Counted from the first letter of the stretch, positions 21,893-33,091 are shown. The stretch is DNA of 64,000 nt from Halictus rubicundus (GCF_050948215.1 NW_027488622.1:380501-444500); one strand, 5' to 3'. Made by a program: numbers and translations. Notes: generated by a model not told the origin, from the sequence alone.

Positions 21893-22273
21893 CTACTCCC
21901 CTGTCGGTGGCGACTCCAGGAGTTTGTTAATGGCACTCTTCGTAAGGGCCAACAGTCCTAGTGGATCCCGGGGATTTAGGTCGGGGACTTCCACTGTAGG
22001 ATCGTCTTCCCACCGGCATGACTCCCAAGACTCGTCGTGGTCAGTGTCGGGTGCTGCAGGTGGCTCACGAGTTTCCCGTGGTTCTTCCGGGATCACCTCC
22101 CATGACAGGTCCAAGTCGGCTGTTTTCGTGCCCCCGGTTTTGGCGGTGCCTGGCCTCTCTTCCTCCGGTTTCTGGTCCTCTTCGTCCAGAATTTTCCCTC
22201 GTCCGAGGCTTGCCCACGTTTTCCGTGGCATTGCCGGTCCCCCTTGTGGTGTCTGCGTTTGCGCCGGCACCAT
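21893..22273 (-). CDS. Hypothetical acidic, Pro-rich protein (127 residues)
   Basis: The frame is open from about 22345, and the first ATG is at 22273. The product is rich in Pro, Glu, Asp and Thr, with Trp residues in DLSWEVIPEE and DESWESCRWEDD, and ends NKLLESPPTGE. No domain, signal peptide or membrane segment is seen. Composition is more protein-like than most small ORFs here. It could be a gag fragment, a host exon or chance. No neighbour supports a function. Confidence 0.3.
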   Translation of the reverse strand: MVPAQTQTPQGGPAMPRKTWASLGRGKILDEEDQKPEEERPGTAKTGGTKTADLDLSWEVIPEEPRETREPPAAPDTDHDESWESCRWEDDPTVEVPDLNPRDPLGLLALTKSAINKLLESPPTGE

Positions 22274-22576
22274 TTTTACACGGGCCTGGGTGGCCACTCC
22301 GGCTGCGTACCGTCGCCTCCTGCACCTGATTATATCTTACTTGCGAAATATATTAATAATTTGATTCCTTTTCAGATTGCACGTAAAGAGAAAGTATGTA
22401 GATTATTGTTTGAGATATATTTAAGCACAGTCTCACATTCTATACATGTAACACGATCTCTATATCTTACATCTTTATTTCATATCTTACATGTAATTCG
22501 CCGTCTCCACTTTACATTGTTTTAAAATTGTACATATACTCAGGACAATAAACCGACACGAACGACGCTGTTGACG

Positions 22577-22690
22577 TTGCGCACCCGGCGGCCTCTCGCC
22601 TCGCCCCCCAGAACCCGCGAGTGCCACGGGTGGACCGAGTAGCTCGAACACCGCGGGGGGCAAGGGGCGAGCGAGAGGTGTCGCGCGCAA
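22577..22690. repeat. GC-rich inverted repeat, arms of about 35 bases
   Basis: TTGCGCACCCGGCGGCCTCT... (22577-22609) pairs imperfectly with 22655-22690 (GGGGGGCAAGGGGCGAGCGA...). The spacer is about 45 bases. It could be the ends of a small element or a hairpin. It lies just downstream of the CHORDC1-like stop codon on that gene's strand. Confidence 0.6.
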
Positions 22691-22713
22691 CGAGTTCAGT
22701 TCAGTTCACGTGT

Positions 22714-23106
22714 TCAATTGGGATCGACAATTGATGCACTAATGGTGGCCTCATCATTATGGACTATCTCTTCAAATATTTTCTTATTTCCTCTAGGAAT
22801 ATGTAATTTCTCCCATGAACCGGGAACGGCTTTCCTCAATTCGATTTCTACTCTATCACAAAACATATTAACTCTACTATCTGCAACACAGACAACCTGC
22901 AAATATAAAATTATAAATATGTAGTGTGATACTTTGTTGAAAGATTGTTTAAGACTTCAAATACCTACCCCTTCTAATTCTAAGTCGCGAAAATATCTAG
23001 AATTATCTTCTGGGAATGATAAATCCACAATTAAACGTACAGGATTCACCTTAACTTCCGAGTAGAAATATGGCATATACTTGTTAGCCAAAACAATAAC
23101 CAGAAT
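22714..23106 (-). pseudogene. CHORDC1-like gene, last two exons, truncated by BEL-2 LTR
   Basis: Minus-strand exons 23106-22969 and 22896-22714 (stop TGA at 22716-22714) are joined in phase across a 72-base intron with donor GTAGGT and acceptor TTTGCAG. The joined product matches the CS (p23-like) domain of CHORD-containing co-chaperones. The diagnostic pieces are VNPVRLIVDLSFPE, YFRDLELEG and VEIELRKAVPGSWEKL. CHORDC1 family proteins bind Hsp90 through this domain in the cytoplasm. The N-terminal CHORD zinc domains and the start of the CS domain are missing: coding sequence stops exactly where the BEL-2 LTR begins at 23107, mid-exon. It is either a disrupted gene or a partial duplicate. Family recognition is by eye. 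Confidence 0.8.
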
Positions 23107-23612
23107 TGTTCGTGGCTGGATGTATCCCAGAATGGGGGATTTCTGCTCGAGGTTGGTCGAACCGAAAGAAAACTAGCTTTTTGAAAAGTGAACACGTGAT
23201 GTGGTCGTGTCTTTATTATAAGTTACGCGATCGCGCACTTAATGTGAACGTATGTGACTTTGCGGTTGGAAATAAAGGTGGTTGAAATAACCGATGGGTT
23301 TAATGAAACCTTCAAAATACAAAAATCGGTCCGCGTGCATGGCGCAAGGCAAAACTCAGGACAATTGGTCGCACGTGGTTTCTCTACAACGACAGAGACG
23401 AAAATGAGAGCGAGACGAGTGCGTAACGAGCCGACGTTCGTCTTGCCTAGTCTTGGGGGAGGGGACCACCGGCCTAATTAATTGGCACGCGTGTGTGCGC
23501 TCGCACGGGAATCGCGAATTGCGAAGTCGCGGACTCGGCCGAGTCGACGAATCGCGTCATTACGTTCGCGACGGCTGAGCTGCCAAATCGGCGCGATGTT
23601 CAAATCTGAACA
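23107..23612 (-). repeat. BEL-2 3' LTR (506 bases)
   Basis: On the minus strand it runs TGTTCAGATTTG... to ...CCACGAACA and is preceded by the purine tract AATAGAGGGGCCGG. The outer end abuts the CHORDC1-like exon. Confidence 0.75.
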
Positions 23613-23948
23613 CACCGGCCCCTCTATTGAATGAATTCATTCAACGAACCGTACCGGTGGGAATCGGTGCGGCACACGCGCGGTGGCGGGGTTTGTGCCT
23701 TTCGGCACGGTGTTACGCATTTCACGTACGCAGTGCGTTACAAAGTGTCAAATTTGAGCGACGTGACAACCAGAGTTGATGGTTGGTGAGACGACATCGC
23801 GATGGAAAGGACGGTAAGCGCGACTTAACCTAATTATTCTAACTTAATCTAATTATTTACACTATGTACACGTTGTATATGGACTAGATACGACTATTTA
23901 CAAAATTTTCCGTGCAAGTGTCGCATGGTGTCGAGAGGTTATGTTCGG

Positions 23949-24850
23949 TCATAACACTGACGACGGCGTAGTCGGTTTGGACGCAGTGGTAACGAGAGGG
24001 GATGAACTGCGGTGTTCATCGTGCTCGTTGATGGCAACTGGCAAGAAACAAATTTTGGCGAGAGGACGTTTGTACTCGGATCTGCTGGTCCTTATAGTGA
24101 CGACTCGGGTGAGCCCGTCCTCTCCAGGGTGGCAGGCCGTGATCCGTCCAAGTTCCCACGTGCTGGGCGGCAGTGCTGTGTTCCGGAGAAGCACCATTTG
24201 CCCCACCTTTGCGAGACCTTGGACCGTTCTCCACTTCGGACGTTGTTGCAGCGTATGGAGGTAATCGTTTGACCACGATTTCCAAACGTTCTCGGTAATG
24301 CGTTGTACCAGTTGCCACCGCGAGAGTCGGTTTTCGGTGAGGTGTACCACGCTAGGTTGAGGCTCAGCAACGATCGCAGTGCCGATTAAGAAATGCCCCG
24401 GTGTCAAGACTTGGTAGTCGTCGATGTTGTCGGATACGGCGGATATTGGTCGCGAGTTAAGGCAGGCTTCGACTTGGCATAGGAGCGTCGTCATTTCCTC
24501 GGCAGTGAGTGTGTGGGACCCCATGCAGCGTTTAACATGATACTTCACGCTCTTTACGGCGGCTTCCCACAGCCCACCGAAATGAGGTGCAGCGGGAGGC
24601 AAAAAATGCCACTGCACTCCCCTCACGGCGGTATGGTTCGCGAAATCTATGTTTTGCGATGCTAATCGAATCGCGGTAGAGAGCTCGCGGTTTGCTCCTT
24701 GGAACGTGGTGCCATTATCGGAATAAATGGCTCTAGGCCTTCCTCGACGCGAAATAAAGCGGTGATACGCGGCGACAAACGTACTAGCCGAATAGTCGTT
24801 TACCAATTCAATGTAAACTGCCTTAACTGCCATGCATACAAAGACAGCTA
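23949..24850 (-). pseudogene. BEL-2 integrase core and C-terminal domain
   Basis: Reading leftward from the LTR-X junction: AVFVCMAVKAVYIEL, then the second catalytic Asp in YSDNGTTF, the Glu in PHFGGLWEAAVKS, and the BEL/Pao C-terminal region (DUF5641-like) with RLSRWQLVQRI. The stop is at 23949. Removing LTR-X plus one TGTA copy joins it in frame with the upstream integrase part, showing the insertion came after the frame was fixed. Catalytic residues are intact here, but the protein cannot be made because of upstream stops. Confidence 0.85.
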
Positions 24851-24854
24851 TGTA

Positions 24855-26078
24855 TGTGGGAGCGCGAGCGTTCCCTCCGCGAAGGCGTCTCGATGCGACG
24901 TTTCGGAACGTTGCGATCGTTCCCGCCATAGAGACGCATCGGTGATTCGGGAAGCTTCGAGAAGCGTGGCGACCGTTGCGATCATCGAAGATTCGAGAAC
25001 GCGGAAAAACAAATAAAACGCGCGGAGGCGCCGGGCCTGGGGGTCTTTCGTCTTCGAACCACGAGCGTGAGCAGTTGATTATACGTTGAACATATTTTCT
25101 GGACCTTTCATATTAAATTCTTGTTTTGTTGAACACTTGTAACGAGTCCGTTTCCCGGCGGATCTCGCACAACGGATTTCCTCGCGGCCGGATTTGGCTC
25201 GCCGTGCCAGGGTTCACGCCGGATAACGCGAGGGTCACGGCGGGGTGCGGGCGGTCGATCAGGACGGTTCCGTGTCGCGTTCACGCGGAATGTTCGCCAC
25301 TGTCCCGGCTTCGCATTTCGGCGGTCGGCGGTCGCGGTTCGTGACTCGTATCACGGCGGGGTCGGGGCCGTACGCGGCGGCGTATCCGGACCAGGGTAAT
25401 TTCGGCGGGCGGAGAGCCCGTGCCCCAGGACGGCCGGCGTGGTGCCGGTCGCGGGTGGTTCGCTCTCCGAGGGTGTGGGGACGGGAGCGGAGGTACCGAG
25501 TGATAGAATGGAGGGCTACTCACCCTGGATCCGGTCTCGATCGCTCGGCGGTCGGGTCGGCGTTTCGGGAGGCTCGGCACGCTGCGGCGTGGCCGGTGCG
25601 GTGGTCTGCTGACACACGTCGGTTCACTCCCGGGTAAACTATCGATGCTACTTTTACGCGGACTACGCGGGTTAGACTCCGGCGGCTTCGGGGTCGCGGC
25701 AGAGCGGTCTTCGGCGGGATCCGGCGGTTCGCGTTCGGTTCGGTTCGCACTTGTCGTAGCATGCGTCCGTACTTGCGCGTGGCGGAAAGCCAAAGAGACC
25801 GTTTTCCGGCTCGGCTCTTTCGTCTTCACGGCGAGGGGTGTGGTGCGGTACGGTTCGCGGCCGGTTTTTCCGGCGTCGTCCGGTATCCGGCGCGGCGGTA
25901 CTTCGTCATGGCGGGTTCCGGTTCCCGCCAAGATCGGTTCGGTGGTGCGGGGATCGCAGGGGCGCCCGCGGGTGCCGGCGGATCTCGGTATCCGTCGGCC
26001 GCGTTCGGCTCGGAACAGGCCTGGCGCAGCCAGGTCTGTTACACACTTTGTTAGTCCGTTACCCGTCTCAATCCTACA
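24855..26078. repeat. Solo LTR-X (314 bases) inside BEL-2 integrase
   Basis: It begins TGTGGGAGCGCG and ends CAATCCTACA. The TSD is TGTA at 24851-24854 and 26079-26082. It is itself split by solo LTR-A (25138-26043). Excision restores the integrase frame. The parent element is not in the window. Confidence 0.85.
25138..26043 (-). repeat. Solo LTR of the gypsy-A family, nested in LTR-X
   Basis: This is the reverse orientation of the gypsy-A LTRs at 45234 and 51913; it shares ends TGTAACGAGTCCG / GGTCTGTTACA and most internal sequence. TSD CACT at 25134-25137 and 26044-26047. 906 bases against 932, with clear divergence, so it is an older insertion of the same family. The large ORFs here are CpG-rich by-products. 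Confidence 0.92.
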
Positions 26079-26082
26079 TGTA

Positions 26083-28980
26083 TGCTTTATGCGTTTTGTA
26101 GCCTCGACCGGGCGTGGTGCGAATTAAAATTGGCCCTGCATAGTCGACTCCGGTATTGATGAAAGCCCTCCTTTCAGGTGTGACTCTCGCTGTCGGAAGG
26201 TCTCCCATGAGTTCGGTAGGTACTGCGGCCTTTTCACGTGTGCAGGCAACGCACTAATACAATACTGCACGGACAGTGGCTCTCGCTCTCACAATCCAGT
26301 ACTCTCTCCGCAGCACTGAGAGCGTGAGCTGTGGTCCTCCGTGGAGTGTTTGGAGGTGAGTATCGCGAATGATTAAACTTAAAAGGCGATGAGAGCGGAG
26401 AATAATTGGATTTTTTCTCCAGCCGGGAGCGAGGAGTGCCTTAATCTCCCTCTTGCTGTTATGAGCCCGTCGTCGTCGATAAATGGCATCAATGAGCCGA
26501 TTGCGCTGGTCTTCGACAATGGGCGGTTGTTGGACAGCTGGGTTTGTTCGGACGGGAAGGTCTCGGCCTGCATGGTCTTTAACCAGAAGATTTTGGCTTT
26601 TGAGATTTCTTCTGGGAGCAGGACAAGCGGAGATTGGGACTTGGGATTTCTGGACGTCGAGTCCTCGCGGTCGCGTTTTCGAGCTGCAGCGGTGAATCGA
26701 AGCACGTACGCTGTTACGCGAATGAGCTTCGGCCACGACGAGTAGCGTTCGGCCAGCTTCCAGGACTCGGTGGTTGCGGTAACGCATGACGGGACGGTAG
26801 ATCGTTCTTCGCGACACGTATCGGGTGGTAACGAAGGCATCGTCTTTGGCCACTTTTCTTCCGACTCGCGTAGCCACTGTGGACCGGGCCACCACAAAGG
26901 GTGGTTTTCTAATTCCGATGGGAGGAGGCCACGGGACGCGCAGTGGGCAGGATTCTCCTCGGTGGAGAGGTGACGCTATGAAGCATCGGGCAAGGCTTCG
27001 TGAATTTTAGTCACTCGGTTTGCGATGAATGTTTTAAGCTGGTTTGGTGGTTTACTGAGCCACCACAGAGTGATGCTTGAATCGCTCCAGCAGAAAACAT
27101 CGAAGCGATGTGATCGAAGTGCCTTTTGGACGGTACAGAGAAGTTCGGCGAGTAGCAATGCTGCGGACAGTTCGAGTCGCGGAACAGAAATTGTCTTTAC
27201 GGGAGCGACTCGGGTTTTTGCCGTGAATAACCCGATATCAACTGTGCCGTTATCCTTTATGCTACGTTGATAAACAACCGCGGCGTAGGCTTTGGTCGAG
27301 GCATCGGCGAAACCGTGCAACTCGCGACTGACGATAGCACCGGAAGCTACTTGACGCGGGATTGACAGCTCTTTCACGCAGGGAAGTTGGTTGCAATATA
27401 ATTTCCATTGCTCTGAGATTTCGCGCGGGGCGTCGTTGTCCCACTCGCAGCGCGCTTGCCAAAGCTGCTGCATGATAACTTTGGCGGTGACAACGACGGG
27501 AGCGATCCATCCAAACGGGTCATAGAGCTTCGCGATAGCAGATAGGATTGATCGTTTTGTTCGCGGCGCATCCGGGATCGTGACAGATGTTATTTGAAAT
27601 CTGTCCTGGACTGGGTTCCACGCGATCCCAAGGACGGAGAGTGTATCGCCGTTAGCAAAATCCTTTCCGCCAGCTAAGCCATGATCGGACGGATCTATAT
27701 CTGATAGGAGCGCGGGGCCGTTACTGGCCCATTTCCTCAAGCGAAATCCGCCTTTTTCGAGAAGTCGGATTAATTGGTCGCGATGCGAGCGGAGCTGAGT
27801 TGGGTCATCAGCTCCGAAGAGGCAATCGTCCACGTATGTCTGCTCGTGGATGATCGGTATCGCGAGAGGAAAATTATGCCCTTCGTCGCGAGCGAGCTGT
27901 TGCAAAACCCGAATAGCTTGATACGGGGCGGACGTAGTACCGTATGTCACGGTGAGTAATTGATACTCGGAGATCGGTTCGCCCGGTTGTTCTCGCCATA
28001 GAATGCGTTGGAAATCAACGTCGGCGTCATGCATCAGGATTTGGCGGTACATCTTAGCGACATCGGCGGTGTATACGAATTCGTATTGCCTCCATCGCAT
28101 TAGAATAGCCGACAGGTCCTGCTGCAGTTTCGGTCCGCTCAACAGTAAGTCATTTAATGACTGACCGTTGGTGGTTTTCCGCGATGCGTTAAAAACAACT
28201 CGCGTGCCAGTGGTCTCGCTGTGGTCGCGACGTACCGCGTGGTGGGGAATGTAATATCCGGGAGCCGCGATGGCACTAGATTCTACGCGCCTCATGTGCC
28301 CGAGCGATTCGTACTCTCGCTTGAATTCTCTGTACTCGTCAGCTAGGGACTTATCGCGACGAAAACGATTTTCTAATTGGAAGAGATGCCTCGTCGCGGC
28401 GGAACGCGAATCTCCTAACACCGGTTGAGTCGTTTTGAATGGCAAGCGAACGATATACCGTCCGGTGGTTGACCGTGTGTGCGTTGTCTGGAAGTGGTGT
28501 TCGCATAACTCAGCGTCGGGGGACAACGCGGGTTTATCGGTTATCGCTTCAACCTCCCAAAATTTCCGACTGCTCTCATCCAGCCGCTCGAAAACCGCGC
28601 CGTGATGCACGTCGATTCGCGTCGGAATTGAGGAAGGGATGATGGGACCGGACATGATCCAACCCAATGTCGTCGACTGCGCAATGGGTTCGTCATCGCC
28701 ACGTCTGCGCAACTCACCGGTGAGCAGCTGGCCGTAGAGGTCAGCTCCGATAAGTAATTCAATGGGGTCCGAACTCATGGGGTCGTCGTCGGCGAATTTT
28801 AACCCTGCAAGGTAACCCAAATTAGTGATGCTTACGTTGGACTGCGGCGTATACCTAGTTATATTTTGCAGTATAATTGCCGTAGTCGAATATGCAGTCT
28901 CAACTTGATCCGTGGACGAGAGACGCACGATCGCTGAGTGCGTTGAAGTCGACGCTGATGATCCGATCCCGGACGCAGAC
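26083..28980 (-). pseudogene. BEL-2 Pol: reverse transcriptase, RNase H, integrase N-terminus
   Basis: Reading leftward: protease/RT linker, RT with FVYTADVAKMYRQI and the active site QTYVDDCLFGADD, RNase H (LHGFADASTKAYAA, CWSDSSITLWWL), then the integrase zinc region (LHGGPQLTL) and the start of the core (GVDYAGPI). Lesions: a frameshift near 28980 separating it from gag, TAG at 26976-26978 where related elements have Trp, a frameshift near 26400, and TAG at 26254-26256. Family identity is clear and function lost. It could only have been mobilised by other copies. Confidence 0.87.
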
Positions 28981-30435
28981 GGACTGCTGATCGCGCTTCA
29001 GTCGGATTCGGCGTGATAGGGCAGCGGTGATCAGTGTCGCGACAGAGCCCTGATCAAGCAACGCACGCGCTTTTATGGGGTAACCGCTGATCGAGTACAC
29101 ATGTACTCGCGCTGTCGAAAGTAAGACAGAACGGTTAGTACATGTTTTCGTGACAGTGTGAGAACTTGTCTCGCTCGTGTTTTGGTTAGAGGTCGCCGAG
29201 TCATCCTGACCGCTTTTGTTTTGCTTCAGCGATTTGGTTGGAAAGTGCAGGAGCGTGTGGTGGCGCTGGTGACACTCCTTACATTGGTGGACGCTCCGGC
29301 ACTGAGCGCCGTCGTGTTTCACGGAGAAGCAATTCAGGCATCGACGTTGCGATTTTATGAAGTTATATCTTTCGGTTGGCGTTTTCGCGAGGAATTGATC
29401 GCATTTGTAAATTAAATGCCCGCCCTTGCACACTGGACAAGTGATTGCAACAGCGGTGGCGGCGTGAGCGGGAAGGACCCTCGATTTGGTGGGTTTGGTG
29501 TTTAGATCGATCGGTCTTTCTTTTTGAAGTGGAATAATAAATTCCAGCGCGCTAATTCGCGACTCGAGAAACTCGTCGAAATGGTTATACGCGGGAAACT
29601 CTGTTGTGGTTACCAAAGTTAATTCCCACGCTTTGCGAGAGGATCGATCTAAGCGCTGTACCCCGAGAAACACCAAAATGTCGTTCCAAGAATCAACCGG
29701 GCGGTTTAAATTCTTAAGCGCTTGGATGGCTCCGTTCAACCGATCGCGAAGGTTGCGTAATTCCTTCGGCGACTCGGTTGAAACGGTTGGCAAGGAAACC
29801 AGAGCGTGGAGGTGTGTTGTTATTAGTCGACGGTGGTTCGCGTATCGCGATATGATAATTTTCCACGCTATGTCGAAATTCGCGGCTGTGATGGGAAGAT
29901 GCATTATCGCGGCTTTCGCTTCACCTTTGAGCGCGGAACACAGATACTGCATCTTCTTTACACTAGACAGATTTGTATTTGTCGTTACCATGGACGCGAA
30001 TTGATCGTGGAAGCTCTCCCAGAGGTCGAGGGCGCCGTCGAACGTTGGCAGCTGCAGGCTTGGAAGATGGCTGCCGGAACGGGATGTCGAAGCGGTCGTC
30101 TTTCCTTCGTCTGCAGGGTTTGGCCTCGTTGGGGCCAGACCAGTGAGCCACTCCGCCATGAAGTCCATGGTCTCGTTGTAGGTAGTCTCGCTGGCGGCGA
30201 AATGGTCGTCCGTTTAGTAAGGGATGGTCGCCTTCTCCTTGTCGCTCACGAGGTCGTGCAGCTGGGCGTCCAATCTCGTGCATTCGGCGAAGATTTCCTT
30301 CACCGTTTGCATGCGGCTTTTCGTGACCGCGGCGGTCATCTTTTCTTTACCCAATTTTTTAAAATTGGGTAGAGCGCGCTCGATTGACCGCATTGCGCAC
30401 GTCTGCTTCGTCAGCGTGGATGTTAACGCACTCAT
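28980..30435 (-). pseudogene. BEL-2 Gag and protease start
   Basis: ATG at 30435. The N-terminal helix region resembles the BEL-1 and BEL-3 Gag starts (basic KKLGK motif). An in-frame TAA at 30214-30216 breaks it after about 73 codons. Downstream are the DUF1759-like Gag core (LPSLQLPTFDGALDLW), zinc knuckles CPVCKGGHLIYKC and CLNCFSVKHDGAQC, and a protease motif RALLDQGSVATLIT near 29050. The frame is lost at about 28980. Confidence 0.85.
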
Positions 30436-30485
30436 GTTCACTTGTGGCCTTTCGGTTCACTTCAACTGAATTTTCCGCGACGAAA

Positions 30486-30502
30486 TCCGGCTCGAAGGAA
30501 CA
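30486..30502 (-). other. BEL-2 primer-binding site, tRNA-Tyr type with one mismatch
   Basis: The minus strand reads TGTTCCTTCGAGCCGGA, one base off the BEL-1/BEL-3 site (TGG to TGT in the CCA-pairing part). It lies four bases from the LTR end. Confidence 0.75.
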
Positions 30503-30506
30503 AAAA

Positions 30507-31387
30507 TGTTCGTGGCTGGATCTATCCCAGAATGGGGGAATTCTGCTCAAGGTTGGTCGAACCGAAAGAAAACTAGCTTTTTGTTCGCGATCGCGCGAAC
30601 GTTCGCGGTGGGGTTTTCGTCTCGCGCTCCTCTTGCCCCGCCGTGACGTCGGCCACCGAACGCGGTGTCGCGGAAAGCCGTTACGCCAGCTCGCGTTACC
30701 CCCGTCTTTCCCCTCGGGATCCATCGATCGCGACCCAATAATCGACCATGGATCATCGCGTGATCCAAAAAGGACCAATACGCGACTTCCAGGAAGGCAG
30801 AATTCGGTCGCGCTCCGAATTCTGCTTCCTTCTTCGCTGTGCAACCGTCGTGCGACTCGGTCCTGTTTCTCTGCGCTCTTTCTAATCGTTGGGTTTAAAC
30901 TCGTTATTCAACGCGTTATTCTGTATATATCTTGTATATTTCAAAGTACAGTGTTCGTACATTTTCACATTCATTTCACGTTCATACAGTTCAAAATACA
31001 GTCCACTTTCATCCAAAATAAACGTGTTCGTCACAGACTCTTTTTCACTCAACTTCGACGCACAGCGCTGTGCGATTCCGGCTCCTCCTCATTCCATGTA
31101 TCGTTCGGTCGGCGACCTTTTCCGATACACTTTTTGAAAAGTGAACACGTGGTGTGGTCGTGTCTTTATTATAAGTCACACGGTCGCGCACTTAATGTGA
31201 ACGTATGTAACTTTGCGGTTGGCAATAAAGGTGGTTGAAATAACCGGTGGGTTTAATGAAACCTTCAAAATACAAAAGTCGGTCCGCGTGCGTGGCGCAA
31301 GGCAAAACTCAGGACAATTGGTCGCACGTGGTTTCTCTAGAACGACAGAGACGGAAATGAGAGCGAGACGAACGCGTAACGAGCCGA
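30507..31387 (-). repeat. BEL-2 5' LTR, outer end missing and split by solo LTR-Y
   Basis: 30507-30581 and 31135-31387 align with the 3' LTR at 23107-23433. The outermost 180 or so bases present in the 3' LTR are absent at 31387, where unrelated non-LTR sequence begins. Confidence 0.8.
30582..31129. repeat. Solo LTR-Y (548 bases) inside the BEL-2 5' LTR
   Basis: It starts TGTTCGCGATCGCGCGAACG and ends CCGATACA. TSD CTTTT at 30577-30581 and 31130-31134. The sister BEL-2 LTR lacks it. It has an internal hairpin GGAAGGCAGAATTCGG/CCGAATTCTGCTTCC (about 30792-30830). Part of it resembles 37232-37335. Confidence 0.85.
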
Positions 31388-32110
31388 GTATAAACCTTTA
31401 TAAAAAAGTCTCTATCCCAAGTTATCGTAACGTGGCGATGGGAAACTCCCGGAGTAAGCGCCGGGGGTGGGCGGTGGATGCACCAGCCCTTAAGCGTTGT
31501 ACAACCTCGGGACACCTGCCGACCTCCCATTGTACCTAGGCTTACCGGGGCATGCGGCTCTGCCACGGTGGACACCCCTTTCCGCGTGCTGTATTTAGGG
31601 TATCAAGTGAGGCGCTTCCAGAAATGGGGGCATAGTAACCAGGCCCGCTAATGATAATGTTAAAGGATGCAGTAGGAGTCGTGGAGGGAGTTAAGAAACT
31701 TCGATGCGAGCACTGTGGTGTTCTAAATATATCGTCTATTTTATTCAAAACTTGCGTGAGTCACTTATTAACTAATACCGTCACCAACTTAAGACTATGA
31801 GTAACACAAAGTAAGAAAACTATAACTAAACGAGGCGCGGAGACCCGAAGAAGCGCAACGAGTTTCCTTTTGTTAAGCGAAACAGCAAGACTCTAGCTAA
31901 GCGATGCGTGTTAGAGAGCGCAATTCAAAGGACTAATTATATAACGAATTATCGGGAGTCGGTTGCGCTGAAGGTGGTGGGGAGAGGTGACGAGAGGCTC
32001 GGTGGTCTAGCGCCTTGTTATGTTTGGGCATTCCCGTCACCTCTCTTGCCCCTGGCCCAGACTTGGGTCTCGTGCCGCCGCGGAGCTCGCGTGATCCGAA
32101 ACAGATAACT
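31388..32110. other. Non-coding leader of degenerate non-LTR element (inferred)
   Basis: No ORF with recognisable motifs. It precedes a gag-like pseudogene on the plus strand and is likely its 5' UTR, possibly with other repeat pieces. Confidence 0.35.
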
Positions 32111-33091
32111 ATGGATTTTTCAAAGGACGTGCCTCGGAGAAATCTTGAAGAGGTTGTCGAGGGGTTACCACGCCCGGAAGTAGTCGTGGAGAGATTGGTG
32201 GTGCCAGCACCATCGAAGATGGGACCACCCTCGGCCCCGACCGACCTAAGCTCCGGCCTGGGAAGGGAACGCCGGGAGGTGATAACCCGGACCTGGAGGG
32301 GGACAGAGCCTCGGTGAAGTCGACCAAGTAGGCTCGCCCCTCCTGCAGCGGCGCGGCGCGCGAAACGCCCACTGACCGCGACTCCGGGGAGGACCTCACC
32401 GACCCCGTCGGTGGATAAACGGCCACGACCCGTGTATCAGCCCTGGCCGGAGATCCGAAGCCTCCTCCTGGGGGAGTTGTCCGCCCAGATCGTGGAGCGT
32501 GGCCTCGAGATCGAGGATATGGCGGGCAGATGCGGGAACCTGAAGGGTACCTTTCAAAAGGCCTTCAGGGACAACTCCCGCATCATCGTAGAGTCTGCGC
32601 GGGAGCTGAAGCGGAGCCGCTGCCGGCTCCGTCCCCTCCGATCCCGCTAATGCCGCGCTACTGGAGAGGTGTGCGGCCCTCGAGAGGGAGCTGAGAGGGA
32701 CGCGTGAGACGCTTGAGGCCATCAAGGGGGAGCTGATGGCCATGAAGCGACTGCGCGACGCTTCCACCCTCCCCCCCGGCCGGAAATACCAGCCCCCAGC
32801 TCCAGCGGGGATACCACGGCGGTGGGCGTGATGGCGCAAATGCAGGCGCTCCTGGAAGCGGGGCTGAACTCCATCCGCGACGAGATGCGGGTGGAGCTGC
32901 GGCGCGAGGTCGTGGCCGTTGCCTCGGCCTCGGGCGCGCATGGGGCCCCTCAACCGCCGTCCCCCGTGCCTCCGGTGCCGCCGACGCACGCCCTTGACCC
33001 GGTGGCGCGAGCGGCGACGAAGAAAAAGAAGAAGAAGAAGAAAAAGAAGGCGGGGGGAACACCCCTGCAGTCCCTGCAATCTCTCTACTAA
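32111..33091 (+). pseudogene. R1-clade-like non-LTR ORF1 (Gag), frameshifted
   Basis: Opens at ATG 32111 (MDFSKDVPRRNLEEVV). Coding character then shifts between frames: around 32411-32590 (SLLLGELSAQIVERGLEIED), 32640-32820 (a heptad-like ALERELRGTRETLEAIKGEL), and 32822-33091, which ends with a run of ten Lys and SLQSLY. At least two frameshifts are implied. The coiled coil plus Lys-rich tail resembles ORF1 of insect R1/TRAS/SART-type elements. No zinc knuckles remain. Non-functional. Clade inferred. Confidence 0.55.

Larger units (their letters stand above)
23107..31387 (-). mobile_element. BEL-2, degenerate BEL/Pao retrotransposon with nested solo LTRs
   Basis: On the minus strand: 5' LTR (30507-31387, outer end truncated), primer site (30486-30502), gag (30435 down to about 28980), pol (about 28980 to 23949, split by a 1.2 kb solo LTR), polypurine tract and 3' LTR (23107-23612). 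Shared LTR parts differ at roughly 15 of 325 positions by eye, so it is much older than BEL-3. There are several stops and frameshifts. No TSD is recoverable: AGAAT flanks the left end, GTATA the right. Confidence 0.88.

Noticed and set aside
25281..25931. 216-codon minus-strand ORF
   Set aside because: It lies wholly within the solo gypsy-A LTR; homologous LTRs have broken frames at the same place.
30384..31238. 284-codon plus-strand ORF
   Set aside because: It crosses the BEL-2 gag start, primer site and two LTRs, so it is a chance frame.
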